Shown one piece after another: positions 1 through 9,653 of a stretch of 64,000 nucleotides of DNA. The notes beneath the pieces are model-generated. The model did not search any database and was not told the DNA's origin. It worked only from the letters and a program-made list of their open reading frames with translations. The position numbers were made by a program, and so were the translations under genes. Every line of letters begins with the position of its first letter. Positions within the stretch are counted from its first letter, which is position 1. Source of the DNA: Microcella flavibacter. Lineage in GTDB: Bacteria; Actinomycetota; Actinomycetes; Actinomycetales; Microbacteriaceae. The stretch is taken from positions 2,542,001 to 2,606,000 of the forward strand of contig NZ_CP051299.1 in assembly GCF_012530535.1 (NCBI RefSeq), in the 5' to 3' direction.

Positions 1-44
1 GCACGGGCGGCCGCGTCAAGCTCGGCGAGGCCCTCAAGGGCTGA
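1..44 (+). CDS. 3' end of a truncated gene, product unknown
   Basis: Only the last 13 codons are in the window, reading TGGRVKLGEALKG and then TGA. The frame is open to the left edge and its codon use is typical of this genome, so a real gene end is plausible. The tail is too short to assign a family. It lies 168 bp upstream of the nitroreductase gene, and the gap between them holds no recognised element. Confidence 0.4.
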   Translation, partial: TGGRVKLGEALKG

Positions 45-211
45 GCCGGAGAGGTCGGCGGCGGTCGGGTGCGGGCGCGCCCGGCCGCCGTCGTCGGGAA
101 TGCCGGGCGCGGTGGCGCCGTTGGCCCGGGTGCGGCGTCGCGGAAGCGGCGCCGTTCCTCGTTCCCGGGCGCATCGCGAGCGACATCACCCGCGCACCCT
201 GGAGCGACGAC

Positions 212-799
212 ATGAGCCTCACCACCACCCGCCGGGCCGAGACCGCGGCCCCCATCCTCGACGTGCTCGCCGAGCGCTGGAGCACCCGCGCCTTCGCCGG
301 CTCGCCCGCCGTCGACGAGTCCGCGATCGCCTCGATGCTCGAGGCCGCCCGCTGGAGCCCCTCGGCGAACAACTCGCAGCCCTGGCGCTTCGTCGTCGCC
401 CGCCGCGGATCCTCGGCCTTCGACACGATCGTCGAGCACCTCGTCGGCTTCAACCGCGACTGGGCGCAGCACGCGCCGCTGCTCGTCGCCGGCCTCATCG
501 AGCCCGTCGGCGCCGACGGCCGCCCGCGCGCCCTCGCCCTGCACGACCTCGGCCAGGCGATGGCGCATCTCAGCGTGCAGGCGCACGCCGAGGGGCTGCT
601 CGTGCACCAGATGGCCGGGCTCGACGCGGCGGGGCTGCACACCGCGCTCGGCCTCGACGCGGGCCTGCAGCTGGTGACGGTGAGCGCGGTCGGCGCCCTC
701 GGCGATGCGGATGCTCTGCACGAGGCCCTGCGCGAGCGCGAGACCGCCCCGCGCACGCGCCTCGAGCGCGCCGAGCTCGTGGTGCTCGACGGGCGCTGA
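212..799 (+). CDS. Nitroreductase family protein
   Basis: A 195-residue protein of the FMN-dependent nitroreductase fold, whose members use NAD(P)H to reduce nitro compounds, quinones or similar substrates. The N-terminal part has the family pattern ERWSTRAF near residues 21-28, followed by ARWSPSANNSQPWRF, the segment that binds the FMN phosphate in this family. The C-terminal half carries a helical region (LHDLGQAMAHLSVQAHAEGL) typical of the dimer core. GGAG lies 7 nt before the ATG and supports this start. The gene stands 63 bp before the threonine aldolase gene. The substrate cannot be told from the sequence. Confidence 0.85.
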   Translation: MSLTTTRRAETAAPILDVLAERWSTRAFAGSPAVDESAIASMLEAARWSPSANNSQPWRFVVARRGSSAFDTIVEHLVGFNRDWAQHAPLLVAGLIEPVGADGRPRALALHDLGQAMAHLSVQAHAEGLLVHQMAGLDAAGLHTALGLDAGLQLVTVSAVGALGDADALHEALRERETAPRTRLERAELVVLDGR

Positions 800-862
800 G
801 CCGGGCATCCCGAACCGCACCCGACGCGCGCCCCGCCCGCCGCGCGGTGGGAGAATGAGCGC

Positions 863-1936
863 GTGACGCGACTTCATGACACCACGTACCGGGGCTTCGC
901 CAGCGACAACTACGCGGGGGTGCACCCCGAGGTGCTGCAGGCTCTGGCCGCGGCCAACGAGGGCCACCAGATCGCCTACGGCGAGGACCAGTACACGGCC
1001 CGCCTCGCCGAGGTCGTGAAGGCCGAGTTCGGCGAGCAGGCCGAGGTGTTCCCGGTGTTCAACGGCACGGGCGCGAACGTGCTCGCCCTCACGGCGCTCA
1101 TGCCGCGCTGGGGCGCCGTGATCGCGAGCGGCACCGCGCACATCCACACCGACGAGGGCGGGGCGCCCGAGCGCGTCAGCGGACTCAAGCTCTTCACGGT
1201 GCCGACGCCCGACGGCAAGCTGACGCCCGAGCTCGTCGACACGGAGGCCTTCGGCTGGGGCGACGAGCACCGCGCGCAGCCGCTCGCCGTGAGCATCACC
1301 AACACCACCGAGGTCGGCACCGTCTACACGCCGGACGAGGTGCGCGCCCTCGCCGACCACGCGCACGCCCGCGGCATGGCCCTGCACCTCGACGGCGCCC
1401 GCGTCTGGAACGCCGCCGCCGCCCTCGGCACGAGCCTGCGCGCCTTCACCGCCGACGCGGGCGTCGACGTGCTCTCGCTCGGCGGCACCAAGAACGGCCT
1501 GCTCGGCGCCGAGGCGATCGTCGTGCTCGACCCCTCGCGCGTCGAGGGGCTCGTCTACCTGCGCAAGATGAGCATGCAGCTCGCGAGCAAGATGCGCTTC
1601 ATCTCGGCGCAGCTGCTGACGCTGTTCGACGACGGGCTGGGCATCCGCTCGGCGTCGCACGCCAACGCCATGGCCGCACGCCTGCGGGCCGGCCTCGAGG
1701 GGATGCTCGCCGAGGGCGCCGTGCCCGCCGAGTCGCTCGGCTTCAGCCAGGCGACCCAGGCCAACGCGGTGTTCGCGCTCCTCCCCAACGACGCCGCCGA
1801 CCGGATCCGCGAGCGCTTCCGCTTCTACGACTGGGATCGCGCCGCCGGCGAGGTGCGCTGGATGTGCGCCTTCGACACCACCGAGGCCGACATCGACGCG
1901 TTCCTCGCGGTCGTGCGCGAGGAGCTGACCCGCTAG
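863..1936 (+). CDS. ltaE: Low-specificity threonine aldolase / beta-eliminating lyase family
   Basis: A 357-residue PLP-dependent fold-type I enzyme of the aromatic amino acid beta-eliminating lyase/threonine aldolase family, which cleaves L-threonine or L-allo-threonine to glycine and acetaldehyde. The N-terminal FASDNYAGVHPEV matches the family opening. HLDGARVWNAAAAL is the Asp-containing cofactor segment, and LSLGGTKNGLLGAEA carries the Schiff-base lysine near residue 210. The start is GTG, with the -10-like hexamer GAGAAT exactly 6 nt upstream (851-856) and no ribosome binding site, so the mRNA is probably leaderless. Function is assigned at family level; other beta-eliminating activities are possible. 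Confidence 0.85.
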   Translation: MTRLHDTTYRGFASDNYAGVHPEVLQALAAANEGHQIAYGEDQYTARLAEVVKAEFGEQAEVFPVFNGTGANVLALTALMPRWGAVIASGTAHIHTDEGGAPERVSGLKLFTVPTPDGKLTPELVDTEAFGWGDEHRAQPLAVSITNTTEVGTVYTPDEVRALADHAHARGMALHLDGARVWNAAAALGTSLRAFTADAGVDVLSLGGTKNGLLGAEAIVVLDPSRVEGLVYLRKMSMQLASKMRFISAQLLTLFDDGLGIRSASHANAMAARLRAGLEGMLAEGAVPAESLGFSQATQANAVFALLPNDAADRIRERFRFYDWDRAAGEVRWMCAFDTTEADIDAFLAVVREELTR

Positions 1937-1940
1937 CGAC

Positions 1941-3122
1941 TCACTCTTCGCGCTGGCGAAGTACGAACTGCGCCATGTGGGGAACAGTGAAGGCCACCAG
2001 CCCTCGGTCGGGGGCGTAAATGATCCCCTTCTCGATCAAGCTCTGACGGGACGGGCTGAGCCGCGACGGCGGGACTCCCATCCGCTCGGCGACGATAGCG
2101 CTCCTGACCGGTGCGTCTCCGCTCTCGCTCATCGCGCGCAGATAATCACGCTCGGACCGCGTCGCGCGCTCCCATCGCGCCGGGAAGAACCCCATGTCGA
2201 GTTCGGCGGTACCGGCGACGATCGCGTCTTCGGCATCGGCTTCGGTGATGAGGCGATCGCTCGCGATGTCCCACACAGCCTGCCCGTAGGTCTGCAGGAA
2301 GTACGGATAGCCGCCGGCTGCGTTCACGATCTTCGAGAGGGCCCGAGTGTCGAAGCGCACTCCCCGCTCACGCGCCGGCTCCGACAACGCCGCAATTGAC
2401 GCCGCTTCGTCGAGCGCCGTGATCGCGCGGTAGCTGTACAGCCTCTCCGCGTACGACTTGCTCGCGCTCAAGGCGGCGGGAAGCGACGGGAGGCCCGCTC
2501 CGATGACATAGAAAGGCCAACCGCGTTGACCGGCGCGATGCTGAACAGCGAGAAGCGCGGCCAGCAGCTCCGGATCGAGGTCCTGCATCTCGTCGACGAA
2601 GATCGCGAACGCGCTTGACGCCGCGCTCAAGGCGGGGGCGAGATCCTCCACTAGCTCCTCGAGATCGACATCCAAGCGGCCGGAGTCCGCTCGTCCGTTC
2701 GCCGCAGGAACGTCGAACTGCAGCGTGGGGCCGGCGAGGGAGATGCCGAACGATTTCACAGTGCCCAGCGCCGACGACACCGCCTCGGAGATCGACTTGC
2801 CGCGCTGCAGCTTTCTCGCCGACAGCACCAGCGAGCGCGCGAGCCTCTGCCGCACCGCTTGTCGCCCACTCGCTTCCGAACGTCCTTCGATCTCGACGAT
2901 GAACCAGTCAGCGCGCTCAGCCTGGTCTCGGAACGAATTCAGCAGCACGGTTTTGCCGACCCCCCGAAGACCGTGCAGAACGAGACCCCGGCTGGCGCGC
3001 CGTCCGCGAGTTCTCGCCACGAGGAGATCGAAAGCATCGATTTCTGCTTGCCGCCCGACGAGAGCGGGCGGACGCAAGCCGGATCCCGGGGAGAAGGGGT
3101 TCAGTGCGGATTCCATGTACAT
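1941..3122 (-). CDS. AAA-family ATPase (Orc1/Cdc6-like, AAA_16 type) with C-terminal winged-helix region
   Basis: About 393 residues. Residues 51-58 are the Walker A motif GLRGVGKT, and FAIFVDEMQDLD further on is Walker B. A C-terminal region (SERDYLRAMSE... SRLSPSRQSLIEKGII) looks like a winged helix-turn-helix. This layout matches STAND/Orc1-Cdc6-like ATPases that occur singly in actinobacteria, often without a known role. The frame is open further upstream, but ATG at 3122 or 3116 is preferred: it follows an AT-rich promoter-like region with a perfect 12-bp inverted repeat, and the upstream extension reads as non-protein. The gene lies downstream of the erm gene on the same strand, 89 bp away. 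Start confidence is moderate. Confidence 0.75.
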   Translation of the reverse strand: MYMESALNPFSPGSGLRPPALVGRQAEIDAFDLLVARTRGRRASRGLVLHGLRGVGKTVLLNSFRDQAERADWFIVEIEGRSEASGRQAVRQRLARSLVLSARKLQRGKSISEAVSSALGTVKSFGISLAGPTLQFDVPAANGRADSGRLDVDLEELVEDLAPALSAASSAFAIFVDEMQDLDPELLAALLAVQHRAGQRGWPFYVIGAGLPSLPAALSASKSYAERLYSYRAITALDEAASIAALSEPARERGVRFDTRALSKIVNAAGGYPYFLQTYGQAVWDIASDRLITEADAEDAIVAGTAELDMGFFPARWERATRSERDYLRAMSESGDAPVRSAIVAERMGVPPSRLSPSRQSLIEKGIIYAPDRGLVAFTVPHMAQFVLRQREE

Positions 3123-3161
3123 AAATCTAGCGCAATCTGCACTTTTGGTTAGATTTATGTA
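3118..3161 (-). promoter_or_regulatory. Perfect 12-bp inverted repeat at the promoter/start of the AAA ATPase gene
   Basis: Arms TACATAAATCTA (3118-3129) and TAGATTTATGTA (3150-3161) are exact reverse complements separated by 20 nt. The stretch is very AT-rich for this genome. On the minus strand the left arm contains the start codon at 3122 and a TAGATT -10-like hexamer just upstream, so a bound regulator would block transcription or a leaderless start. An operator is the simplest reading; the regulator is unknown and the ATPase itself, with its winged-helix end, is a candidate. Confidence 0.65.
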
Positions 3162-3211
3162 GATAACCCTCGAGAGCGAAGGGCGACGACGATCGAACGC
3201 GCTCGGCGGAA

Positions 3212-4054
3212 CTAGCGAGGGCGACTCGCCCACAGGGCACCCCACTGCTCGGCGGTGATGCGCGAGACCGCGCGCTCGGCGTCGATCCCCGCGCGCCGGC
3301 ACCGCTGCCTCGCCGCGCGGCGCGGCGTGCCGTCCACCCGCGCGAGCGCGAGCGTCGCCGACCCCGGCACGGAGAAGACCGCACCGACCCAGCGCTGGTA
3401 GGCGACGCGCTCGGGGGACGGCACGATCGGGGTACGTCGGCGGTCGACGAGCAGGAGCGCAGCATCCACTGCCGGTCGCGGGCGGAACGCCGTCGAGGGG
3501 ATGCGGCGGTCGACGCGGAAGGAGAACCACGGCGACCACTGCGCTGTGAGCTGACTGCCTCCGCCGATGCCGGCTCGTCGCCGCGCGGCCTCCCACTGCA
3601 TGATGAGCACCGCGGTCGTCCAGTGCTCGGCGGCGAGCAGTCGCCGCAGGGCCGCGGTCGTCAGGTGGAACGGCAGATTGCCGACGACGACGTGAGGCGC
3701 TCTGGGGAGCGCGGCCGTCAGGAGATCGCCGTGCACGATGCGGACGGCGTCGGGCAGGCGCGAGCGGAGGGCATCGACGCGGCGTGGGTCGAGCTCGATC
3801 GCCGTGAGCGACCGCCTGAGATCCGCGAGCGGGGTCGTCAGGCGGCCGGTGCCGGCGGCGAGCTCGACGATCGGGCCCCGCGTCGCGGCGACCGCGTCGA
3901 CGACGGCGCGGATGGTGCGCGCGTCGACGAGGTCGTTCTGGCCGAGATCGTGGCGCCGGCTCGGCGGGTGGCCTGCGCGGGGGATGGAGGAGGGCGGGGT
4001 GGACGGGCTCCCGGTGTACGGGCGCGGGGACGATGATGCGGGTCGTCGAGACAC
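3212..4054 (-). CDS. erm: 23S rRNA (adenine-2058-N6)-methyltransferase, Erm family
   Basis: A 280-residue SAM-dependent methyltransferase of the Erm/KsgA family, which methylates A2058 of 23S rRNA and gives macrolide-lincosamide-streptogramin B resistance. Visible motifs are HDLGQNDLVD (the family GQNF-like entry), IVELAAGTGRLT (SAM motif I), and VVGNLPFHLTT (the catalytic NLPF/Y motif). These are followed by the Erm-specific QWEAARRRAGIGGGSQLTAQWSPWF, which is absent from KsgA. The chosen start is GTG at 4054, with GGAG 5 nt upstream. An in-frame GTG at 4141 would add 29 poorly conserved residues and sits inside a hairpin. A 12-codon leader ORF lies upstream. The Erm subclass and drug spectrum cannot be told from the sequence. 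Confidence 0.88.
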   Translation of the reverse strand: MSRRPASSSPRPYTGSPSTPPSSIPRAGHPPSRRHDLGQNDLVDARTIRAVVDAVAATRGPIVELAAGTGRLTTPLADLRRSLTAIELDPRRVDALRSRLPDAVRIVHGDLLTAALPRAPHVVVGNLPFHLTTAALRRLLAAEHWTTAVLIMQWEAARRRAGIGGGSQLTAQWSPWFSFRVDRRIPSTAFRPRPAVDAALLLVDRRRTPIVPSPERVAYQRWVGAVFSVPGSATLALARVDGTPRRAARQRCRRAGIDAERAVSRITAEQWGALWASRPR

Positions 4055-4140
4055 GGGTGCTCCATTGCTCAGAAGAAGCCGGGCAGCACTCAGAGGCTGC
4101 GCCGGCGATGACCGGGAGAACGGTCGAGCACGGAGGAACA

Positions 4141-4158
4141 CCGCGACAATGGTCGCGG
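4141..4158 (-). promoter_or_regulatory. Hairpin in the erm leader region
   Basis: CCGCGAC and GTCGCGG form a perfect 7-bp stem with a 4-nt loop. It lies between the leader ORF (4191-4229) and the erm start (4054), where attenuator stems of inducible erm genes are found. A weaker 5-bp complementarity (GTGCT with AGCAC) exists between the leader and the sequence next to the erm Shine-Dalgarno. A role in attenuation is inferred. Confidence 0.5.
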
Positions 4159-4190
4159 TCGGACTTCGAGAGGGAGGGTCGCGCTCGCCG

Positions 4191-4229
4191 TTAGCGGCGG
4201 CACCACCGGATCAACGTCGTGTAATCCAT
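4191..4229 (-). CDS. Putative erm leader peptide, 12 codons
   Basis: ATG to TAA encodes MDYTTLIRWCRR, 136 bp upstream of the erm start and on the same strand. Short leader ORFs followed by hairpins control inducible erm genes by drug-dependent ribosome stalling, and basic residues near the stall site (the +X+ type) are known in some. The Arg-Trp-Cys-Arg-Arg end fits loosely. A -10-like TAGCGT lies at 4240-4245, about 10 nt before the ATG. No strong ribosome binding site is seen, so the leader ORF may be read from a nearly leaderless mRNA. Confidence 0.5.
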   Translation of the reverse strand: MDYTTLIRWCRR

Positions 4230-4308
4230 GATGGCCACGACGCTAGCACCGCCGGTGAGCGGAACTCCACCCGGGCGCCCTCCCGGCTCGACTCGACAGA
4301 ATGCCCTC

Positions 4309-6015
<1,707 letters not shown>

Positions 6016-6049
6016 GCGAGCTCCAAGCCCGAGCGCGCACGCTGGAGGG

Positions 6050-6472
6050 GTGACCGACTCCGAGCCGCGCATCCTGCACCCCGACGACCCCGGGTACGCC
6101 GCGGGCGACCGCGCCGCGAAGGCCGGCCCCGTGCGCGCCACGGCGAGCGCCGCGCGCGAGGCGATCCGCCAGCGGCCCGGCGTCGACAAGGTCTACCGCA
6201 CGGGCGTGAAAGTGGTCGGCGGCACGACCGTCGGACTCGGCGTCGTGCTCATGCCGCTGCCCGGCCCGGGCGCCCTCATCGCCCTCGGCGGCCTCGCCGT
6301 CCTCGGCACCGAGAACGAGAAGGCGAAGAAGCTCAACCAGCAGGGCGTCGAGCTCGCCAAGCGCGCCGCGGCCGCGGCGAAGGCCCGACGGGATGCTCGG
6401 CGCGCGGCCCGCACGACGACCGAGGCGCCTTCCCAGCATCCGACCGGAGGGTCGCGCGGCACCCCGTCCTAG
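6050..6472 (+). CDS. PGPGW-type transmembrane protein
   Basis: A 140-residue protein with one hydrophobic region around GTTVGLGVVLMPLPGPGALIALGGLAVLG, which carries the PLPGPG motif of the PGPGW/TIGR02611 family of small actinobacterial membrane proteins of unknown role. A basic Ala/Lys/Arg-rich helix follows (ENEKAKKLNQQGVELAKRAAAAAKARR). The start is GTG at 6050: CACGCT lies exactly 6 nt upstream, and the GGAGG next to the codon is too close to act as a normal ribosome binding site. It is 34 bp downstream of fadD and 9 bp upstream of the next gene. Confidence 0.7.
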   Translation: MTDSEPRILHPDDPGYAAGDRAAKAGPVRATASAAREAIRQRPGVDKVYRTGVKVVGGTTVGLGVVLMPLPGPGALIALGGLAVLGTENEKAKKLNQQGVELAKRAAAAAKARRDARRAARTTTEAPSQHPTGGSRGTPS

Positions 6473-6481
6473 GCTGGCGCC

Positions 6482-7492
6482 ATGCGATTCGGACTCTTCA
6501 TCCCTCAGGGCTGGCGCCACGACCTCGTCGACATCGACTCGAGCGAGCACTGGGCGGTGATGAAGCGTCTGGCCCAGCACGCCGATGCCGGGCCGTGGGA
6601 GTCGATCTGGGTCTACGACCACTTCCACACCGTGCCGGTGCCGACCGATCAGGCCACCCACGAGGCCTGGACGCTCATGGCCGCCTTCGCCGCCGTCACC
6701 GACCGCGTGCGCCTCGGCCAGATGTGCACGTGCATGGGCTACCGCAACCCGATGCACCTGGCGAAGGTCGCCGCGACGGTCGACCACGTCTCGGGCGGGC
6801 GCACCGAGATGGGCATCGGCGGCGGCTGGTACGAGCACGAGTGGAACGCCTACGGCTACGGGTTCCCCGAGATCGGCGACCGGCTGCGGATGCTCGACGA
6901 GGGCGTGCAGATCATGAGCCAGGCCTGGCGCGAGGGCACGGCGACCCTGGACGGGCGCTACTACCAGGTGGACGGCGCGATCCTGCAGCCGCAGCCCCCG
7001 CAGCGCGGCGCCGACGGCACGCCCGCCATCCCGCTCTGGATCGCCGGCGGCGGCGAGAAGGTCACCCTGCGCATCGCCGCGCAGTACGGCCAGTACACGA
7101 ACTTCGCCGGCAGCCCCGACGAGTTCACCCGCAAGAGCGAGATCCTGCGCGGGCACTGCGAGCGCCTCGGCACCGACTTCGACGCCATCACCCGCTCGTC
7201 GAACTACAACATCGTCATCGGACGCGACGCCGCCGAGGTCGCGCAGCGCGTCGACGCGATCGAGGCCCGCCTCACCCCGCACATCGGCGCCGAGAAGGCC
7301 GCGGGCGCCGTGCGCGACCTGCGCGACGGCACCGGCCTCGCCGGCACGCCCGAGCAGGTCGTCGAGCGACTGCACGCGATGGAGGCGCTCGGCATGACGT
7401 ACGCGATCCTGTACTTCCCCGAGGCCGCCTACGACTCCAGCGGCATCGAGCTGTTCGAGCGCGAGGTCGTGCCCGCGCTGGCGCAGGGCTGA
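6482..7492 (+). CDS. LLM-class F420-dependent oxidoreductase
   Basis: A 336-residue luciferase-like monooxygenase fold protein. Its start MRFGLFIPQGW, the segment FAAVTDRVRLGQMCTCMGYRNPMHLAKVAATVDHVSGGR, and GIGGGWYEHEWNAYG are typical of the F420-dependent TIGR03560-type subgroup. These enzymes use reduced F420 or FMN in redox reactions on varied substrates. TAGGCT ends exactly 6 nt before the ATG and no ribosome binding site is seen, so the mRNA is probably leaderless. The next gene starts 5 nt after its stop, suggesting a shared transcript. The true substrate is unknown. Confidence 0.82.
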   Translation: MRFGLFIPQGWRHDLVDIDSSEHWAVMKRLAQHADAGPWESIWVYDHFHTVPVPTDQATHEAWTLMAAFAAVTDRVRLGQMCTCMGYRNPMHLAKVAATVDHVSGGRTEMGIGGGWYEHEWNAYGYGFPEIGDRLRMLDEGVQIMSQAWREGTATLDGRYYQVDGAILQPQPPQRGADGTPAIPLWIAGGGEKVTLRIAAQYGQYTNFAGSPDEFTRKSEILRGHCERLGTDFDAITRSSNYNIVIGRDAAEVAQRVDAIEARLTPHIGAEKAAGAVRDLRDGTGLAGTPEQVVERLHAMEALGMTYAILYFPEAAYDSSGIELFEREVVPALAQG

Positions 7493-7497
7493 GCGCC

Positions 7498-8319
7498 GTG
7501 ATCGTCGCGCGCATCTCCGAGGGCGGGCGCGAGCGGTGGGCGCGGGTCGAGGGCTCCGTGGCGCTCACGAGCGAGCGACCGCTGACGCTGGCCGAGACGG
7601 CCGCGGCGGGCGAGGGGATGCTCGAGCGCAGCATCCCGCTCACCGACGTCACCCTGCTCGCGCCGACGCTGCCCGACACGAAGATCCTCTGCGTCGGGCT
7701 CAACTACCGCGACCACGTGGCCGAGACCGGGCGGGATCTCCCCTCCCACCCCGTCATCTTCACCCGCTACCCCGACTCGCTCGTGGGGCCGGGCGCGCCG
7801 ATCGTCGTCCCCGCGGTCTCGCACCGGCTCGATTACGAGGCCGAGCTGGCCGTCGTCATCGGCTCGGGCGGCCGGGCGATCCCGGCGGAGCGCGCGCTCG
7901 ACCACGTGCTCGGCTACACGCTGCTCAACGACGGCTCGGTGCGCGACTTCCAGCGCCACACCGCGCAGTTCACGCCGGGCAAGAACTTCGAGGCCTCGGG
8001 GTCGGTCGGTCCGTGGATCGTCACGCGCGACGCGGTCGGCGAGCTCGGCCCGCAGGCGATCACGCTGACGCTCGGCGGCGAGCGGCTGCAGTCGTCGACG
8101 CTCGACCAGCTGATCTTCGGCGTGCCCGAACTGATCGCCTACGTGTCGACGTTCACGCCGCTGCGCCCGGGCGACATCATCGCGACCGGCACCCCCGGCG
8201 GGGTCGGCTCGGTGCGGTCGCCGCGGCGGTGGATGACGCCCGGCGAGGAGGTCGTCGTGGCGATCGACGGCCTCGGCGAGCTGCGCAACCCGATCGTCGC
8301 GGAGGTGCCGGCCGCCTGA
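7498..8319 (+). CDS. Fumarylacetoacetate hydrolase (FAH) family protein
   Basis: A 273-residue FAH-fold protein. The N-terminal third is variable; the core begins at KILCVGLNYRDHVAETG. DYEAELAVVIG supplies the paired metal-binding glutamates, and LNDGSVRDFQ the downstream aspartate. TPGKNFEASGSVGPWIVTRD and DIIATGTPGGVG are family signatures. Members hydrolyse or decarboxylate beta-diketo acids, as in catechol meta-cleavage. It follows the F420 oxidoreductase by 5 nt, so the two may act on one aromatic or cyclic compound, though this is only inference. The start is GTG. Confidence 0.82.
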   Translation: MIVARISEGGRERWARVEGSVALTSERPLTLAETAAAGEGMLERSIPLTDVTLLAPTLPDTKILCVGLNYRDHVAETGRDLPSHPVIFTRYPDSLVGPGAPIVVPAVSHRLDYEAELAVVIGSGGRAIPAERALDHVLGYTLLNDGSVRDFQRHTAQFTPGKNFEASGSVGPWIVTRDAVGELGPQAITLTLGGERLQSSTLDQLIFGVPELIAYVSTFTPLRPGDIIATGTPGGVGSVRSPRRWMTPGEEVVVAIDGLGELRNPIVAEVPAA

Positions 8320-8400
8320 GCGGCCTCGGGTCGCACCGGGGTCGCGCGCGCGGAGGTGTCCGCCTGCGCGCGGACTCTCGCGTCGGAAGTCTCGGAACCG

Positions 8401-8437
8401 CGGCCCGATCGACCGCGAATCCCGCGCAATCGGGCCG
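8401..8437. terminator. Possible bidirectional terminator between convergent genes
   Basis: CGGCCCGAT and ATCGGGCCG form a perfect 9-bp stem with a 19-nt loop in the 196-bp gap between the convergent FAH-family and alcohol dehydrogenase genes. There is no U-tract, as is common in actinobacterial terminators. Nothing else is seen in this gap. Confidence 0.4.
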
Positions 8438-8515
8438 ACCGCGTCACCGTTTCCGAGTTTCCCGACGCGTCCTCGCGGGCAGGCCCGGCGGCAGACCCGG
8501 CGAGGGGATGCCCGG

Positions 8516-9595
8516 CTAGGGCCGCAGCAGCACCTTGGTCGCGCGGCGCTCGTCCATGGCCGCGTAGGCCTCGGCCACCTCGGCGAGCGGCAGCTCGAGG
8601 TCGAACACGAGCCCGGGCTCGATCGCACCCGAGAGCACGTCGGGCAGCAGCTCCTCGACGTAGTTGCGCACGGGGGCGACGCCGCCGTTGACGCCGACGT
8701 TCGTGCCGAAGAGGGTGCGGATGGGCAGCTCCGCACCGCCGTGGGGCACGCCGACGTAGCCGACCATGCCGCCCGGGCGGGCGCTGAGGATGGCCTGCTC
8801 CATCGACTCGGCGGTGCCGACGCACTCGAGAGCGGCATCCGGACCGATGCCATCGACGAGCGCCCTCACGGCGGCGACGCCCTCCTCGCCGCGCTGCTCC
8901 ACGACGTCGGTGGCGCCGAAGCGGCGGGCGAGCGCCTGCCGGTCGGGGTGGCGCGACATGATGACGATGCGCTCGGCGCCGAGGCGCTTCGCGGCGATGA
9001 CGGCGCAGAGGCCGACGGCTCCGTCGCCGACGACCGCGACGGTCGAGCCGGGGCCGACGCCGGCGGAGACGGCCGCGTGGTGGCCCGTGCCCATGACGTC
9101 GCTGAGGGCGAGCAGGTGCGGGACGAGCGCCTCGTGGACCGGGCCGGGCACGACGACGAGCGAGCCGTCGGCGTGGGGCACGCGCACGCGCTCGGCCTGG
9201 GCGCCGCCGGTGGGGAAGCCCTCGCGGTCGGGGCGGCCCCACCAGTTGCCGTCGAGGCAGGAGGGGCTGACGCCGTTGGCGCAGTTGGCGCAGGTCATGT
9301 CGCAGTCGTAGAACGGGGCGATCACGAACTCGCCCACGGCGACGCCGGTGACGGCCTTGCCGATCTGCTCGACGACGCCGACGAACTCGTGCCCGATCGG
9401 GCGCGGCTCCTTCGTCTCGGTGACGCCTCGGTACGGCCAGAGGTCGCTGCCGCAGACGCAGGCCGCGACGACCCGCACGAGGGCGTCGCGCCCGCTCGCG
9501 GGCTCGCCTCCCTCGCCGGTGCCGGAGGCGAGGACGAGGTCGTCGACCTCCTCGAGGCGGATGTCGCGAGGGCCGTGGATGATCGTGGCGAGCAT
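8516..9595 (-). CDS. Zinc-dependent alcohol dehydrogenase family protein
   Basis: A 359-residue medium-chain dehydrogenase. CGSDLW (catalytic zinc Cys), GHEFVGVV (His-Glu pair), a structural-zinc cysteine cluster (CDMTCANCANGVSPSC), and the Rossmann motif VVGDGAVGLCAV are all present, so the protein looks intact and NAD(P)-dependent. The start MLATIIHGPRDIRLEEV at 9595 matches the family opening, and TACGGT lies exactly 6 nt upstream, which argues against a longer frame reaching 9670. The substrate is unknown. Confidence 0.88.
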   Translation of the reverse strand: MLATIIHGPRDIRLEEVDDLVLASGTGEGGEPASGRDALVRVVAACVCGSDLWPYRGVTETKEPRPIGHEFVGVVEQIGKAVTGVAVGEFVIAPFYDCDMTCANCANGVSPSCLDGNWWGRPDREGFPTGGAQAERVRVPHADGSLVVVPGPVHEALVPHLLALSDVMGTGHHAAVSAGVGPGSTVAVVGDGAVGLCAVIAAKRLGAERIVIMSRHPDRQALARRFGATDVVEQRGEEGVAAVRALVDGIGPDAALECVGTAESMEQAILSARPGGMVGYVGVPHGGAELPIRTLFGTNVGVNGGVAPVRNYVEELLPDVLSGAIEPGLVFDLELPLAEVAEAYAAMDERRATKVLLRP

Positions 9596-9653
9596 CCCCT
9601 CACCGTACCGACCGGGCGTGAACGCGCCCTGGGTCGCGCACCCTCGGGAGGTG

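Noticed and set aside
3123-3596. Upstream extension of the AAA ATPase frame to about 551 residues
   Set aside because: The extension crosses the AT-rich inverted repeat and the 3' end of erm on the same strand, and its residues (Arg/Pro/Ser strings) do not look like protein. The ATG at 3122 is preferred.
4055-4141. Alternative erm start at GTG 4141
   Set aside because: It would add 29 non-conserved residues and lies in a hairpin. GTG 4054 has GGAG at the right distance. It remains possible.
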